Source of the DNA: Rosistilla ulvae
GTDB lineage: Bacteria > Planctomycetota > Planctomycetia > Pirellulales > Pirellulaceae
DNA: 64,000 nucleotides
Assembly (NCBI RefSeq): GCF_007741475.1
Contig: NZ_CP036261.1
Location: 2,232,001 to 2,296,000, forward strand
Reading direction: 5' to 3'
Shown: one piece after another, positions 19,303 through 28,085 of the stretch
How positions within the stretch are numbered: position 1 is the stretch's first letter
Layout of the letters: the number at the start of each line of letters is the position of its first letter
Notes under the pieces: generated by a model
What the model was told of the DNA's origin: nothing
Databases searched by the model: none
The model's input: the letters and a program-made list of their open reading frames with translations, nothing else
Position numbers and translations under genes: made by a program

Positions 19303-20676
19303 TTACTTGGCGATCGTGACGACGCGGACGTCGCAGACGTTGGTGTTGGTTGGGCCGGTGAGGATTAGGCCGCCGCAGGCTTTGAAGAAGGTGTAGGCGT
19401 CGTTGCGGCGGAGGTGGTCTTGCCAGTCGAGTTGTTGGGCTTCGGCGCGGTTCCAGACCTCGGCGTTAAAAAAGGCGCCGGCGGCATCGGTTGGACCGTC
19501 TTCGCCATCGGTCCCGCCGGAGAGGATCGTTAGGCGAGCACGCTCCGCTGGGGTAAGTTCCCCGTGCTGGATCAACCAGCCGAGTGCAGCTAATACAAGT
19601 TGTTGGTTTCGTCCGCCGCGACCGCGCTCGGCTTGGGGAGCCAATTGGACGACCGGTTCGCCGCCTGAGATCAGACAATCGGGGCCGGGCTGCCGCAACA
19701 TCGAAAGGGCCATCTTGGCTAAATGCTCTCCGACTTGTTCGGCTTGCCCTTCGCTTTGCCTGGCCGATTGCATCGCGTGCGAATATCCCAGCTGTTCGGC
19801 GCGGATGCCCGCTCCGTCTACGGCGGCTGCATTGTTGCCGATGACCTGCAGATGGTTCATGCAACCCGACGAAGCCTCTTGGACGAGGCGTGGTTGCGAA
19901 AGCACGCGGTAGATCGATGCGGGCAATTGCTGCTGCGGATCAAATTGCTGCAGCACGGCCAAGGCGTCGGCCACGGCCGAAGAATTGGCAACGGTTGGTC
20001 CCGAGGCGATCGTATCCAGCGGATCGCCTAAGACGTCGCTGATCACCAGGGTGACCAGATTCGCCGCCTTGCATGCGCGCAGTAAACGGCCTCCTTTGAC
20101 GTCGCTCAATTGTTTGCGGACGGTGTTCATTTGTTCGATGTTGGCTCCGGCACCGCTGAGCCACCGCGTGACGGAAATCTTTTCGTCGAGCGTGATCCCG
20201 GCGCGCGGAGCGGTCAACAGCGCCGATCCACCGCCGGAGATCAGGGCGATACATAAATCGTTCGGCTTCAGATCGCCAACGATCTGCAAGATCTTGGCGG
20301 TCCCGTCGGCTGCCGCCTGCGTCGGTTCGTTGATTCCTGCCGGGCGGGCGACATGGGCGTGGATCGATTTCAGCGGTCGCTGGGTGCCGTCGGGGATGTT
20401 GATCCAGCCATGCAGTTGCTTGCTTTGGCAGAGCTGATCGCCCAGCGCGGCCTCCAATCCGGCAGCCATCGCCGCGGCCGCTTTGCCAGCTCCCACCACC
20501 GCGATCCGTCCGATGGCGTTCAGGTCGAAAGGTTCGTCGTCGAAGACTAGCTGTTGCGCGTCGACGGAAACTGTTTCGGCAACCAATCGATCGGCGAGCA
20601 CCGCGTCGACACCCGCTTGCCAAATTTGGTACGCCTGGCCGGCGGAAGTTTTCCATGAATCCGAAACTGTCGTCAT
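19303..20676 (-). CDS. Glycerate 2-kinase (MOFRL / GckA type)
   Basis: A 457-residue cytoplasmic enzyme of the DUF4147-MOFRL family, which phosphorylates glycerate to 2-phosphoglycerate. The N-terminal domain has the glycine-rich GKAAAAMAAGLE, CIALISGGGSALL, NTVRKQLSDVKGGRL and VISDVLGDPLDTIASGPT motifs. The C-terminal MOFRL domain has LSGGTDGEDGPTDAAGA and ends in GPTNTNVCDVRVV. The start is set at MTTVSDSW, which has AGAGGA seven bases upstream; the 22 codons before it are not conserved in character. It is probably monocistronic, facing the repeat array with its 3' end. Confidence 0.93.
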   Translation of the reverse strand: MTTVSDSWKTSAGQAYQIWQAGVDAVLADRLVAETVSVDAQQLVFDDEPFDLNAIGRIAVVGAGKAAAAMAAGLEAALGDQLCQSKQLHGWINIPDGTQRPLKSIHAHVARPAGINEPTQAAADGTAKILQIVGDLKPNDLCIALISGGGSALLTAPRAGITLDEKISVTRWLSGAGANIEQMNTVRKQLSDVKGGRLLRACKAANLVTLVISDVLGDPLDTIASGPTVANSSAVADALAVLQQFDPQQQLPASIYRVLSQPRLVQEASSGCMNHLQVIGNNAAAVDGAGIRAEQLGYSHAMQSARQSEGQAEQVGEHLAKMALSMLRQPGPDCLISGGEPVVQLAPQAERGRGGRNQQLVLAALGWLIQHGELTPAERARLTILSGGTDGEDGPTDAAGAFFNAEVWNRAEAQQLDWQDHLRRNDAYTFFKACGGLILTGPTNTNVCDVRVVTIAK

Positions 20677-20913
20677 CAAAGTCCTCTGCAATCTCGTCTG
20701 CTGTTTCGTCCCGGCTGCTGATCGCAAGCTATCGATTGGCAATGGTATCGGATCGAGAGCCGCGTGTGCCGCGTTGCGGTTGTCTCACCCCGTAGATAGG
20801 TCAGATTATTTTGCCGACGCCAGCGTCGGCGATTGCATCGCACGGGGCGGCTCATTCTAAAACGCGGGATGGCGGAATCGTGCGATCGGGGAACTGATTC
20901 GTTCAGCCGTCGC

Positions 20914-22188
20914 TTAGGGGAGGTAGGGCCAGTAGGTGAGTTTGTCTTTGTGGTGAGCGACGAAGCGGACGTCGCCATCTTGGGAGACGACAACCGCGAT
21001 CGCCTCGCGGAGTCCGCTGACCAATCGGTACGCCGATCGGTGCCGCGTGCCCGACGAATCGGCTGGTTCGGGGACGGCGTTGATCGCTTCCAGGTCGAAC
21101 GCGCGGTGGATCGTGGTGACGTGAGAGTCGCCGAGGATCTCGGCTCCAAAGCCGACAAGGCGGAAGCTGCGGTCGACGACCAACGATCCGTCGGCACTCA
21201 TCAGATCGGCGAGGAAGTGGCCAAATTCGAGCAGCGCGGCGTCGAGTTGCGCCAGTTCGGCATGTCGCATCTGCAGATAATCATCCCACGTCACCTGTTC
21301 CAGCCCTCGCGCTTCTCCCGCTTGCCGCCCCTGTTGCATCAAGTTCAGGATCAAACGCCGGAACCGCAGCGTCGAATCGTCCCCTTCGAAGCGAACGCGA
21401 AAGCGGAACCAGCGATCGACCAACGGGTTATTGTCCAAGCCGTTGGGCAGAAAGACGAGCATCCCGCCGTGGCCGCGGGTGCGAACCAGATGCAGCACCC
21501 GCCGGACAACACTCTGCGCTATGTCTTTGACAAACGTATCGCACATCCGCGTCTTGGTGCTATCGGTTTCGAGTGCGGAGAGTTCTTCGATCAACGAAGT
21601 TCTCACCTGACGAAATTGATGCGACAACCAACTGGATCGAAACGGATCGAACCCATCGGTCAGCAGTTTGCCGCCGGAGGATTCGAGGATTCGAGAGTAA
21701 CCTGCGGCGACGATCAGATGACCGGGTCCAACACAATGAATCACCGGACGCGTGGGCAGCCAAAGTTCGCGCACACGCTCCCCTTCGACACGGTTGATCC
21801 AGTCGGTTCCTGTGATCACCATTCCCCAGATCGAAAGCTGGCCGTCGGCGTTCTGGTCGACAGCTAACAGGGCGCGGTAGTAACCGGCGGCGGCGGCAAG
21901 TTTGCGCAATTGGTGCGGCGTGAAGTCGCGGCGCTCGGTAAACCGCAGCACATGCAGCTGGCTAGCACCACTGGAAAGTTCCGCCGCAAATTCGTCTGGC
22001 GGCGCGACGATGATTCGGCACCGCACACCACTCCCCTCTTCTCGCAACAGACTCGCTTGGTACATCGTGTCGACCAATTGAGCGACAGCGTCGGGGGCGG
22101 GGAGCGCGTCGGTTGGCAGTTCCATTGCCGTCCATCGCTGTTGCAGTGCCGCGGCGATCTCTGCGGGATAAGACGCAAGCGAAGTCAT
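20914..22188 (-). CDS. Diadenylate-cyclase-like (DisA_N/DAC fold) protein, stand-alone
   Basis: A 424-residue soluble protein. The C-terminal ~150 residues look like a DisA_N/DAC nucleotidyl-cyclase domain. The first motif reads DGS (residues 333-335) instead of the usual DGA, and the second, RHR, is intact at 382-384 within GTRHRSAYRL. The N-terminal ~250 residues (EFAAELSSGASQLHVLRF...) resemble the N-terminal domains seen in stand-alone DAC-like sensor proteins of the DACNV sort; this assignment is from memory. It may make or bind a cyclic dinucleotide. The start at MTSLASY has GAGGA six bases upstream. There are no membrane segments and no operon partner. Confidence 0.7.
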   Translation of the reverse strand: MTSLASYPAEIAAALQQRWTAMELPTDALPAPDAVAQLVDTMYQASLLREEGSGVRCRIIVAPPDEFAAELSSGASQLHVLRFTERRDFTPHQLRKLAAAAGYYRALLAVDQNADGQLSIWGMVITGTDWINRVEGERVRELWLPTRPVIHCVGPGHLIVAAGYSRILESSGGKLLTDGFDPFRSSWLSHQFRQVRTSLIEELSALETDSTKTRMCDTFVKDIAQSVVRRVLHLVRTRGHGGMLVFLPNGLDNNPLVDRWFRFRVRFEGDDSTLRFRRLILNLMQQGRQAGEARGLEQVTWDDYLQMRHAELAQLDAALLEFGHFLADLMSADGSLVVDRSFRLVGFGAEILGDSHVTTIHRAFDLEAINAVPEPADSSGTRHRSAYRLVSGLREAIAVVVSQDGDVRFVAHHKDKLTYWPYLP

Positions 22189-22338
22189 CAATTCCTCAGA
22201 TGCTGTTTGAATAGGCGACGTGTCGATCGCCGGCGCGGGGCGCGGCGGACCAAAACGTCGAGTGGCAATCCGTTCCTTCAATCGTATCAAACGTCGATCG
22301 CCCTTCAGCAGGGGGCTTGCGTTCAGGGCTATTCAGTT

Positions 22339-22438
22339 GTTGTGTTTCGGCGAATTAGCCGGCACGCGTTAGCGTCTGGTTCGCCTGGACAACGCCGCGC
22401 TAACGCGTGCCGGCTGATACCTCGAGTTGAAAACACTG
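22339..22438. repeat. Palindromic REP-like element, copy 1
   Basis: GCCGGCACGCGTTAGCG is followed about 25 bases later by its complement CGCTAACGCGTGCCGGC. It is flanked by TGTGTTTCGGCGAATTA on the left and CTGATACCTCGAGTTGAAAA on the right. A second copy lies ~245 bases downstream. Confidence 0.75.
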
Positions 22439-22583
22439 ATTCGCCCTTGGCTTGCGTTGTCGCGGACGTTTGTCCCGACTGAACACCAAACCGCTGGCAA
22501 AGTTCCGGCGGCGGAATGCTTGCATCGGCAATTCTCGCACCCGAAGATTGGTGGCGGGGATCGCGTGTAGGGCCAATCTATGT

Positions 22584-22680
22584 TTGTGTTTAGGCGAATT
22601 CGCCGGCACGCGTTAGCGCGGGGTTGTCCACATGAACCGGACGCTATCGCGTGGCGGCTGATACCTCAAGTTGAAACACT
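22584..22680. repeat. Palindromic REP-like element, copy 2
   Basis: The same element in the same orientation as the copy at 22339 (TGTGTTTAGGCGAATTC, GCCGGCACGCGTTAGCG, CTGATACCTCAAGTTGAAA). Its right arm has decayed (CGCTATCGCGTGGCGG). No gene is seen between the DAC-like gene and the cytochrome gene, a stretch of ~650 bases that these two copies mostly explain. Confidence 0.7.
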
Positions 22681-22834
22681 GAATGGCGGCTGCGATTGCG
22701 TTGCCTAGGCTGTTGCCCTGCTCAAACAGCGGTCAAAATAGAGAGCGTGCAACGAAGATCAAAAACGTTTGGGTGATTCGCAGCACGCGACTTGGGTGAG
22801 ACAATACACGACACGGAATAAGGGTTTGCCTGCG

Positions 22835-23689
22835 ATGCGATGGCTCGGTTGGATGTGTGTGGCGATGATGGTCGTTTCGATAGCCAGTGGTGATGAGGTG
22901 GGGGATCGGAGTGCAAATCCTTCGGGGGATGCGCCGGAACATGCTAGCGGACCGCGCCAGTTGCCCCCTGGGGAATTGGGACGCGTGATCGAGCTGGGCC
23001 GCGAGATCGTTTTTAATACGAGCGAACATCCGCTGTCGAAGCCCTACGTCGGCAACGCCTTGAACTGCACATCGTGTCATTTAGATGGGGGGCAGCATCC
23101 AACAGCCGCTAGCTTTTTGGGGATCGCCACCGCCTATCCCGCTTGGTCGCCGCGCGAGCAGCGGGTGGTGACGTTGCAGGATCGGTCTCTAAATTGTTTT
23201 ATGCGGAGCCAGAATGGAACGCGGCCGCCGTTGGGGAGCGAGGTTTCGGTGGCGATCACCGCTTACATCACGTGGTTGTCGACCGATCAACCGATCCGCC
23301 AGAACCCAAACAAGCCGTTGGGGCCGCGTCACGTTCCCGCATTGGACGCCCACGAACAACAGCCAAGCGTATCGCGAGGCGCCGTTTTGTATGCCGATCA
23401 TTGTGCGTCGTGCCATGCCGACAATGGGCTCGGTTCGGACGACGGGCCTCCGGTCTGGGGCGATGATTCGTACAATGATGGAGCGGGTCTGAGCCGTGTG
23501 CCGAAGTTGGCGGCATGGTTGAAGGTCGCGATGCCGTTGGACGATCCCTACCTGTCGGCGGCGGAGTCATTTGACATCGCAGCGTTTGTGAACAGCCATC
23601 GGCGTCCCCACTTTGAATTAAGCAAACATCTTCCCGCCGCTGACGCGCGGGGCGAATACAACGGAGTTAGCGATGAAGGACATCACTGA
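22835..23689 (+). CDS. Periplasmic dihaem cytochrome c, TsdA (thiosulfate dehydrogenase)-like
   Basis: A 284-residue exported cytochrome. The signal peptide (residues 1-19) supports the start at MRWLGW. Two haem sites are present: CTSCH (78-82) and CASCH (190-194). The first domain closely resembles TsdA: NALNCTSCHLDGG, then YPAWSPREQRVVTLQDRSLNCFMRSQNG, then AITAYITWLS. Cys121 lies 39 residues after the haem-1 histidine, close to the position of the unusual axial cysteine of Allochromatium TsdA (Cys96 there). TsdA oxidises thiosulfate to tetrathionate, or the reverse. The gene overlaps the next one by 17 bases, so the two are co-transcribed. Confidence 0.8.
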   Translation: MRWLGWMCVAMMVVSIASGDEVGDRSANPSGDAPEHASGPRQLPPGELGRVIELGREIVFNTSEHPLSKPYVGNALNCTSCHLDGGQHPTAASFLGIATAYPAWSPREQRVVTLQDRSLNCFMRSQNGTRPPLGSEVSVAITAYITWLSTDQPIRQNPNKPLGPRHVPALDAHEQQPSVSRGAVLYADHCASCHADNGLGSDDGPPVWGDDSYNDGAGLSRVPKLAAWLKVAMPLDDPYLSAAESFDIAAFVNSHRRPHFELSKHLPAADARGEYNGVSDEGHH

Positions 23690-24302
23690 AAAAGCTGCGG
23701 GGAAAATGGTCCGGCAAATCAAGTTGATCGTGTTTTTGACGGTCGTGCTGCCGATCGTGGCGTTGGCGATATTTGTCGAGCTGCGGTTTGCTTCGATCAA
23801 AGACGATCTGCACTTCCGCGAGCCGGGAGCGCGCGACGAGGCGCGGATGGATTTGGATTCGCTGCCGTGGTCGCCGATCCAAGGCCAGACCCTCTACGTT
23901 CCTGCCTACTCGCATATCTACCAACAAGGTGGCGATCCGCGGTTGCTGACCGTGACGCTCTCCGCACGCAACACCGATCAGACGCATGAGATCGTGATCA
24001 CATCGGTTCGATATTACGACACCGCGGGAAACGAGTTGCGGTCGCTGGTAGAAAAGCCGCTGCGTCTGGCTCCGCTGGCGTCGACCGAGTTTGTGATCGA
24101 GCAGAAAGATAAATCGGGCGGGAGCGGGGCGAGTTTCATCTTGGAATGGAAAGCGGGCAAGCCCGTCACACATCCTGTGGTCGAGAGTGTAATGATCGAC
24201 ACCAACAACGCTCAAGGGATCTCGTTTGTCCGGTCAGCCACGGTTTTGGAAGAGACACGCCCCGACAACGGCAACTCTGAGTCGGAGCAGCCTGAGTCGT
24301 AG
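23673..24302 (+). CDS. DUF3124 protein with N-terminal membrane anchor
   Basis: A 209-residue protein with one N-terminal hydrophobic helix (residues ~12-32) and an extracytoplasmic domain that looks like DUF3124. The signature stretches are GQTLYVPAYSHIY, LSARNTDQTHEIVITSVRYYD, LAPLASTEFVIEQ and SFILEW. DUF3124 proteins are small periplasmic proteins of unknown role. It begins inside the last codons of the TsdA-like cytochrome gene, so a shared function in periplasmic redox is a reasonable inference but is unproven. Confidence 0.82.
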   Translation: MKDITEKAAGKMVRQIKLIVFLTVVLPIVALAIFVELRFASIKDDLHFREPGARDEARMDLDSLPWSPIQGQTLYVPAYSHIYQQGGDPRLLTVTLSARNTDQTHEIVITSVRYYDTAGNELRSLVEKPLRLAPLASTEFVIEQKDKSGGSGASFILEWKAGKPVTHPVVESVMIDTNNAQGISFVRSATVLEETRPDNGNSESEQPES

Positions 24303-24324
24303 GAAGAGGAGGTTTTGGCTCTGG

Positions 24325-24345
24325 CTTTGTGACTCCTTCACAAAG
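24325..24345 (+). terminator. Possible terminator hairpin
   Basis: CTTTGTGA and TCACAAAG pair around CTCCT, followed by TCTCTTCTCTG. It sits just after the DUF3124 gene. The T-tract is weak, so this is only a candidate. Confidence 0.4.
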
Positions 24346-24426
24346 TCTCTTCTCTGAGTTTGCATGTCGACAGCTTGATTAAGCAACTGCGACTAAGAAC
24401 CTGCGGCGGAGTCACCGTTCCACTTC

Positions 24427-25134
24427 TCACTGACCTTGCGGGGCGGTGGGGTGCGAGTTGCTGAGACGGAGTTGCAGTTCTGCGGGGATAGGTCTTGCCC
24501 CGTGATTGGTTACTCGATCGAGTTCTCTGTATCGAATGTCGACTAGCGACAGGATGCTGCGATAGATCGTCGCGACATGTTCCTTGGCGACTCGATTCAC
24601 TTCCGCAGCAACGGCGGAAGAATAGCTGGAAGCTTCGATCGGTGTGATCAAAGGCTGGTCTTGCACTTGAGTCAGAAAGAGTGAGGCGAGTCGTGGATCG
24701 CTGGAGATCAGGACGTGATCGAGTTCGTGCAGCACCAGTTGGTTGCTCCAAAACGTTTCGATTTGGGGAGCTTCCCGGAACCAAACTGTATGTTTGCAGC
24801 GGAGTCCCGATTCGCCTAAGCGGATCCGCGTCACAGCATGCGGATTCGATCTACGGTTTCTCATGCTCGTATGATGTTCAAACTGGTAGCTCAATTCGTA
24901 GACGGTCAGCCCGTCCAAAGGGCGGCCGACATCGGGCAGTTTCGCATCGGGGCGAGTATCCCATCCGTAGACGAAGCGAACGTTGCCGCGATCGATCAGA
25001 TCAGCGATCAGTGCGGGGGGCGGTGGCAATTCGGAAAGCGGAATCGTTCCCGATTGGGCGATCGCCGGGGACGCTGCGGCGGAAACCAGGATGGCAAACG
25101 CAGCGCAAATCCAACGATGTTGCTGATGCGACAT
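24427..25134 (-). CDS. Secreted protein with HExxH metallopeptidase-like motif
   Basis: A 235-residue exported protein; the signal peptide (MSHQQHRWICAAFAILV..., cleaved near AIAQS) fixes the start and discards 107 upstream codons of the open frame. The central motif VLHELDHVL gives His136, Glu137 and His140, the HExxH arrangement of zinc peptidases. The stretch DGLTVYELSYQFEHHT and overall size are reminiscent of the DUF922 putative Zn protease family, but that is weak. A helical region with two further acidic patches follows. It lies 58 bases after the cyclase-repeat gene, in the same direction, and is probably its operon partner. Confidence 0.65.
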   Translation of the reverse strand: MSHQQHRWICAAFAILVSAAASPAIAQSGTIPLSELPPPPALIADLIDRGNVRFVYGWDTRPDAKLPDVGRPLDGLTVYELSYQFEHHTSMRNRRSNPHAVTRIRLGESGLRCKHTVWFREAPQIETFWSNQLVLHELDHVLISSDPRLASLFLTQVQDQPLITPIEASSYSSAVAAEVNRVAKEHVATIYRSILSLVDIRYRELDRVTNHGARPIPAELQLRLSNSHPTAPQGQ

Positions 25135-25192
25135 GAGAGGTCCCGCAGATGAGAGAAGCGTGAATAGTGGAACGACCGGATCATCTGGCAGC

Positions 25193-26797
25193 TTACCAGA
25201 CGTCGGTTTGGTCCTGGGAATAGAGCGGCATGTGTCGGTAGTAGACTTCGAGATTGTACAACGCAAAACAGGTGGTGTAGAGACGGCCGCCCAGCCGTCC
25301 CCAGGCATCGCGTTGCGGTGGCCAACTGCCACGTTCGGCCCCTTGTTTGTCTTGCATCGCCGGCAGATCGACCCGCAGTTTTGCGTTCCAATCGTCCCAC
25401 AGTGGGCCGCCATAGTGATGCATCGCCTGGGTTGCATAATACCAGTAATAAACATCGGGTTGGCCCGGATCGATCGGATAATTCGCCTCCAACGTGATCA
25501 GGCCGCGCGACATCGCTGGATGATTCCGCTGCCAGCCAAGGTATTGTCGGCAGAGTAGACCGACGGCAGTCATCGTCGGCGACGATCGCTCGCCCTGCAT
25601 GTAGGCATACCCTTCGTCGTATCCGCCGCCGACCGTATCGAGGAACTTGCCGACGCGAAGCAACACGTCCGGATCGACCTCCAGTCCCGCCGTTTGGCCA
25701 CTTTTGAGTCCCATCAGAAACCAACCGGTCACCGAAGTGTCCGAATCGGTCCGCGGTTGGTACCGCCAACCGCCGGCGGGCGATTGCGAGTCCTTGGCGA
25801 AATCGCAGGCGGCTTGCGCGTAGGGACGCAGCCATGAATCCTTGGTCATCGCGTAGAGTTCGCACAGAGCGATCATCGCTTGGGATTGGGCGTACATCTT
25901 CTCATGCGAGTTGGCGCGGTGGGCCATGAACCCGCTGCGGTCCTGTTGCTTGACCAGCCAGTGGACGGCGCGAAGGACTTCCTTTTCGTAAGGGCCGCTG
26001 CGATGCGTGCTCCCTGCTCCCATGAATGCAAGCATCGCCATCGCCGTCGCAGCAGTTTCGTTTTCGCTGAAACTGCCCGTCGTATAAGGTCCGCGCATGC
26101 TCCAGTTACCGCCAGGTAATTGCTGGCGTTTGAGCCACGCCAATCCGAGAGCGACAGCATCTTCTGTTACTTTGGTTCCGCCGTATTTCTTCAGCAGTTC
26201 GGCTTTCAGCGGTCCGCTGCGACCTGCAAACATCGCCGGGTGCGCGGTGCGGATCGGCGTGGTGAGGTCAGCCGATGGAGTCGTTTTGGCGATCAATTGG
26301 TCCAACATCGGCGAGCTGGAGGCCATGGCGACGGTCTCGACAGTCGGCTGGTCGACTTGCAATGAGTGGAAATCGAAGTCGGGTTCGTGCTGAATCTCCG
26401 CGACCGCTTCGATTGGCAATTCTAGCGGCGCGATCGGCTCGATCACAAATTCAGCCAGCTCCGCTTGCGGTTCCCATTCTCCTTGCCGCAACGTCAGCAG
26501 AGCGCGATCACCGCCGCTGGCGGCTAGCGTTATGAAAGCCAACGCCAACAGCAAGCTCAGGTGCAGCACCATGCTAATCAGCCAAGGGGGCGTATTCTCC
26601 AACCGCCAGTCGATCGTGCGCCAGTCGAATTTCCGCAGGTCGCGGATCTTATCGAACAGCCGCCGGAAGACCGATGTCGGCACAGCGACGTCGGCCGCCG
26701 GCTCGTTCGGTTCGGTCCGCCAGCGATCGCGTGGCGGTGGAACGACGCTTGGCGGAATGCCCGCTGTCGTAAAGGAAGGACGCAGTGGCGCTGACAT
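25193..26797 (-). CDS. Membrane-anchored squalene-cyclase/prenyltransferase-repeat protein
   Basis: A 534-residue protein with a Pro-rich cytoplasmic N-terminus, one membrane segment (residues ~90-112, PPWLISMVLHLSLLLALAF) and a large extracytoplasmic alpha/alpha-barrel-like domain. QW-type repeats are visible: LKRQQLPGGNW, LVKQQDRSGF, PAGGWRYQP, and ENETAATAMAMLAF. The fold is that of terpene cyclases and prenyltransferases, yet the DxDD motif of squalene-hopene cyclases is absent; DSDTSVTGW is the nearest stretch. In planctomycetes such secreted proteins are common and of unknown function. It is upstream of the HExxH gene. Confidence 0.82.
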   Translation of the reverse strand: MSAPLRPSFTTAGIPPSVVPPPRDRWRTEPNEPAADVAVPTSVFRRLFDKIRDLRKFDWRTIDWRLENTPPWLISMVLHLSLLLALAFITLAASGGDRALLTLRQGEWEPQAELAEFVIEPIAPLELPIEAVAEIQHEPDFDFHSLQVDQPTVETVAMASSSPMLDQLIAKTTPSADLTTPIRTAHPAMFAGRSGPLKAELLKKYGGTKVTEDAVALGLAWLKRQQLPGGNWSMRGPYTTGSFSENETAATAMAMLAFMGAGSTHRSGPYEKEVLRAVHWLVKQQDRSGFMAHRANSHEKMYAQSQAMIALCELYAMTKDSWLRPYAQAACDFAKDSQSPAGGWRYQPRTDSDTSVTGWFLMGLKSGQTAGLEVDPDVLLRVGKFLDTVGGGYDEGYAYMQGERSSPTMTAVGLLCRQYLGWQRNHPAMSRGLITLEANYPIDPGQPDVYYWYYATQAMHHYGGPLWDDWNAKLRVDLPAMQDKQGAERGSWPPQRDAWGRLGGRLYTTCFALYNLEVYYRHMPLYSQDQTDVW

Positions 26798-27061
26798 TAG
26801 TTTTCCCTTCGGCTTTCATCGCCTTGCATCGGTCTGGGCATCGACTCTCTAACCTACAAGTGCGATTTTCACTGAGGAATGTCACTTCCAACGCATGCAA
26901 TTTTAGCCTGCCGAGCGAAAAAACACCGAATCGAAGCAAAACCGTCCCCCGATTCGACAAGTTTTTTTAACCGCAGCGCGTGATTGGGAAACGCACTTCG
27001 CCTTCTTCCCCTTCACGCGGTTGCGGATGGATTTCCGTGCGGGTGGATGGATGCGAAACGC
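26798..27061. other. Intergenic region, nothing recognised
   Basis: An AT-richer stretch between the minus-strand cyclase-repeat gene and the EF-hand gene's terminator. It should hold the promoter of the cyclase-repeat gene, but I see no convincing -35/-10 pair. Confidence 0.4.
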
Positions 27062-27094
27062 AAAATGCCCGCGATTGGAACAACCGCGGGCATT
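27062..27094 (-). terminator. Intrinsic terminator of the EF-hand gene
   Basis: AATGCCCGCG and CGCGGGCATT form a 10-bp perfect stem. On the minus strand the stem is followed by TTTTGCG. It sits about 50 bases after the EF-hand stop codon. Confidence 0.7.
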
Positions 27095-27141
27095 GGCGAG
27101 GTGAACGAAATCTCCACCGCAGGGGCGGCGGCAAGAAGAGG

Positions 27142-27882
27142 CTATTCCGCTGGCGGACGGCGAGGACGTTCGCCTCCTTCGGTTGGCTTCTCCCCATCGG
27201 GACGACGGCGGCCTTCACCGCCACCTTGGCGACCGCGACGCTCAGCCATCTTCATCAGTTCCTCTTTGCTCAAAGCATCGTCGCCGTCGACATCGGCGCG
27301 ACTCAGCATCGCCCGCATCCGTTCTGGCAGCTCTTCGCCACTCAGTTTTCCGTCGCCATCTTTGTCCAGCTTCATGATCCGCTCGACAAACTGTTCGGGA
27401 TTCCCGCCGCGGCGATTGCCTTCTCCTTCAGGGCGAGGCCGCCTTCCCTCACCATCGGGGCGTCGCGGACGCCCTTCGCCATCGGGACGACCTTGTCCGT
27501 CGCGCATTTCAGGACGATCGCCACGACCTTGAGGGCCACCGGGACCGCGATCGCCACGCGGCGCGGGCATCATTTCTTGAAACGACAGCACACCGTCGTT
27601 GTCGTGATCGAGCGACTTGAGCGCTTTCGCTGCCTGTTCGATCTCGGTCGCGTCGAGCATGCCATCGCCGTTGCTATCGAGCGCTTCCAGGATGGGGATC
27701 GGCGGCAGGCGTGGAGCTCCGTCGCGTGGGCCTCTGTCTCGCGGACCACCATCGCGAGGTCCGCCATCGCGGGGACGCGGACGATCGCCATCGCCTGGCC
27801 CATCCTGGGCAACAGCGATGCCAGCGGAAACACCTACAGAGACCAGTAGCGCCGCGGTGGCGGCGAAATGACGGTAACGCAT
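27142..27882 (-). CDS. Secreted EF-hand calcium-binding protein
   Basis: A 246-residue exported protein (signal peptide ~1-25, ending AVAQD). Four canonical EF-hand loops are seen in two pairs: DSNGDGMLDATE and DHDNDGVLSFQE near residues 70-105, and DKDGDGKLSGEE and DVDGDDALSKEE near 170-210. Gly/Arg/Asp/Pro-rich disordered linkers (PRDGGPRD repeats and RPDGEGRP repeats) precede, separate and follow the pairs. Calcium binding outside the cytoplasm is likely; the partner is unknown. A long open frame on the opposite strand is only a shadow of the GC-rich repeats. Confidence 0.88.
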   Translation of the reverse strand: MRYRHFAATAALLVSVGVSAGIAVAQDGPGDGDRPRPRDGGPRDGGPRDRGPRDGAPRLPPIPILEALDSNGDGMLDATEIEQAAKALKSLDHDNDGVLSFQEMMPAPRGDRGPGGPQGRGDRPEMRDGQGRPDGEGRPRRPDGEGRRPRPEGEGNRRGGNPEQFVERIMKLDKDGDGKLSGEELPERMRAMLSRADVDGDDALSKEELMKMAERRGRQGGGEGRRRPDGEKPTEGGERPRRPPAE

Positions 27883-28085
27883 TTTTTTGACTCGGGGCTG
27901 AATTTCAAGAAGAGATCTTTCGAGTACCGAGCAGTTTTCAGGCGATCGGCGATCGACCCGTCCTCAGTACTCTGAATATAACCCCAGAGGGAGGCGAACG
28001 TTTCGCAAAAATTTTGGCGATTGAATTTCCAGCTTCCGCCCTCGGAAACGCTTCGTCACGAGATCGGGTTCCGACGCGGTGCGGT

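Noticed and set aside
25008-25865. 285-codon minus-strand frame overlapping two genes
   Set aside because: Out of frame with both the cyclase-repeat and HExxH genes and Arg-rich, as shadow frames are here.
26980-27849. Plus-strand frame of 289 codons opposite the EF-hand gene
   Set aside because: It is the complement of Asp/Gly/Arg repeats; the minus-strand gene has a signal peptide and four EF-hands.
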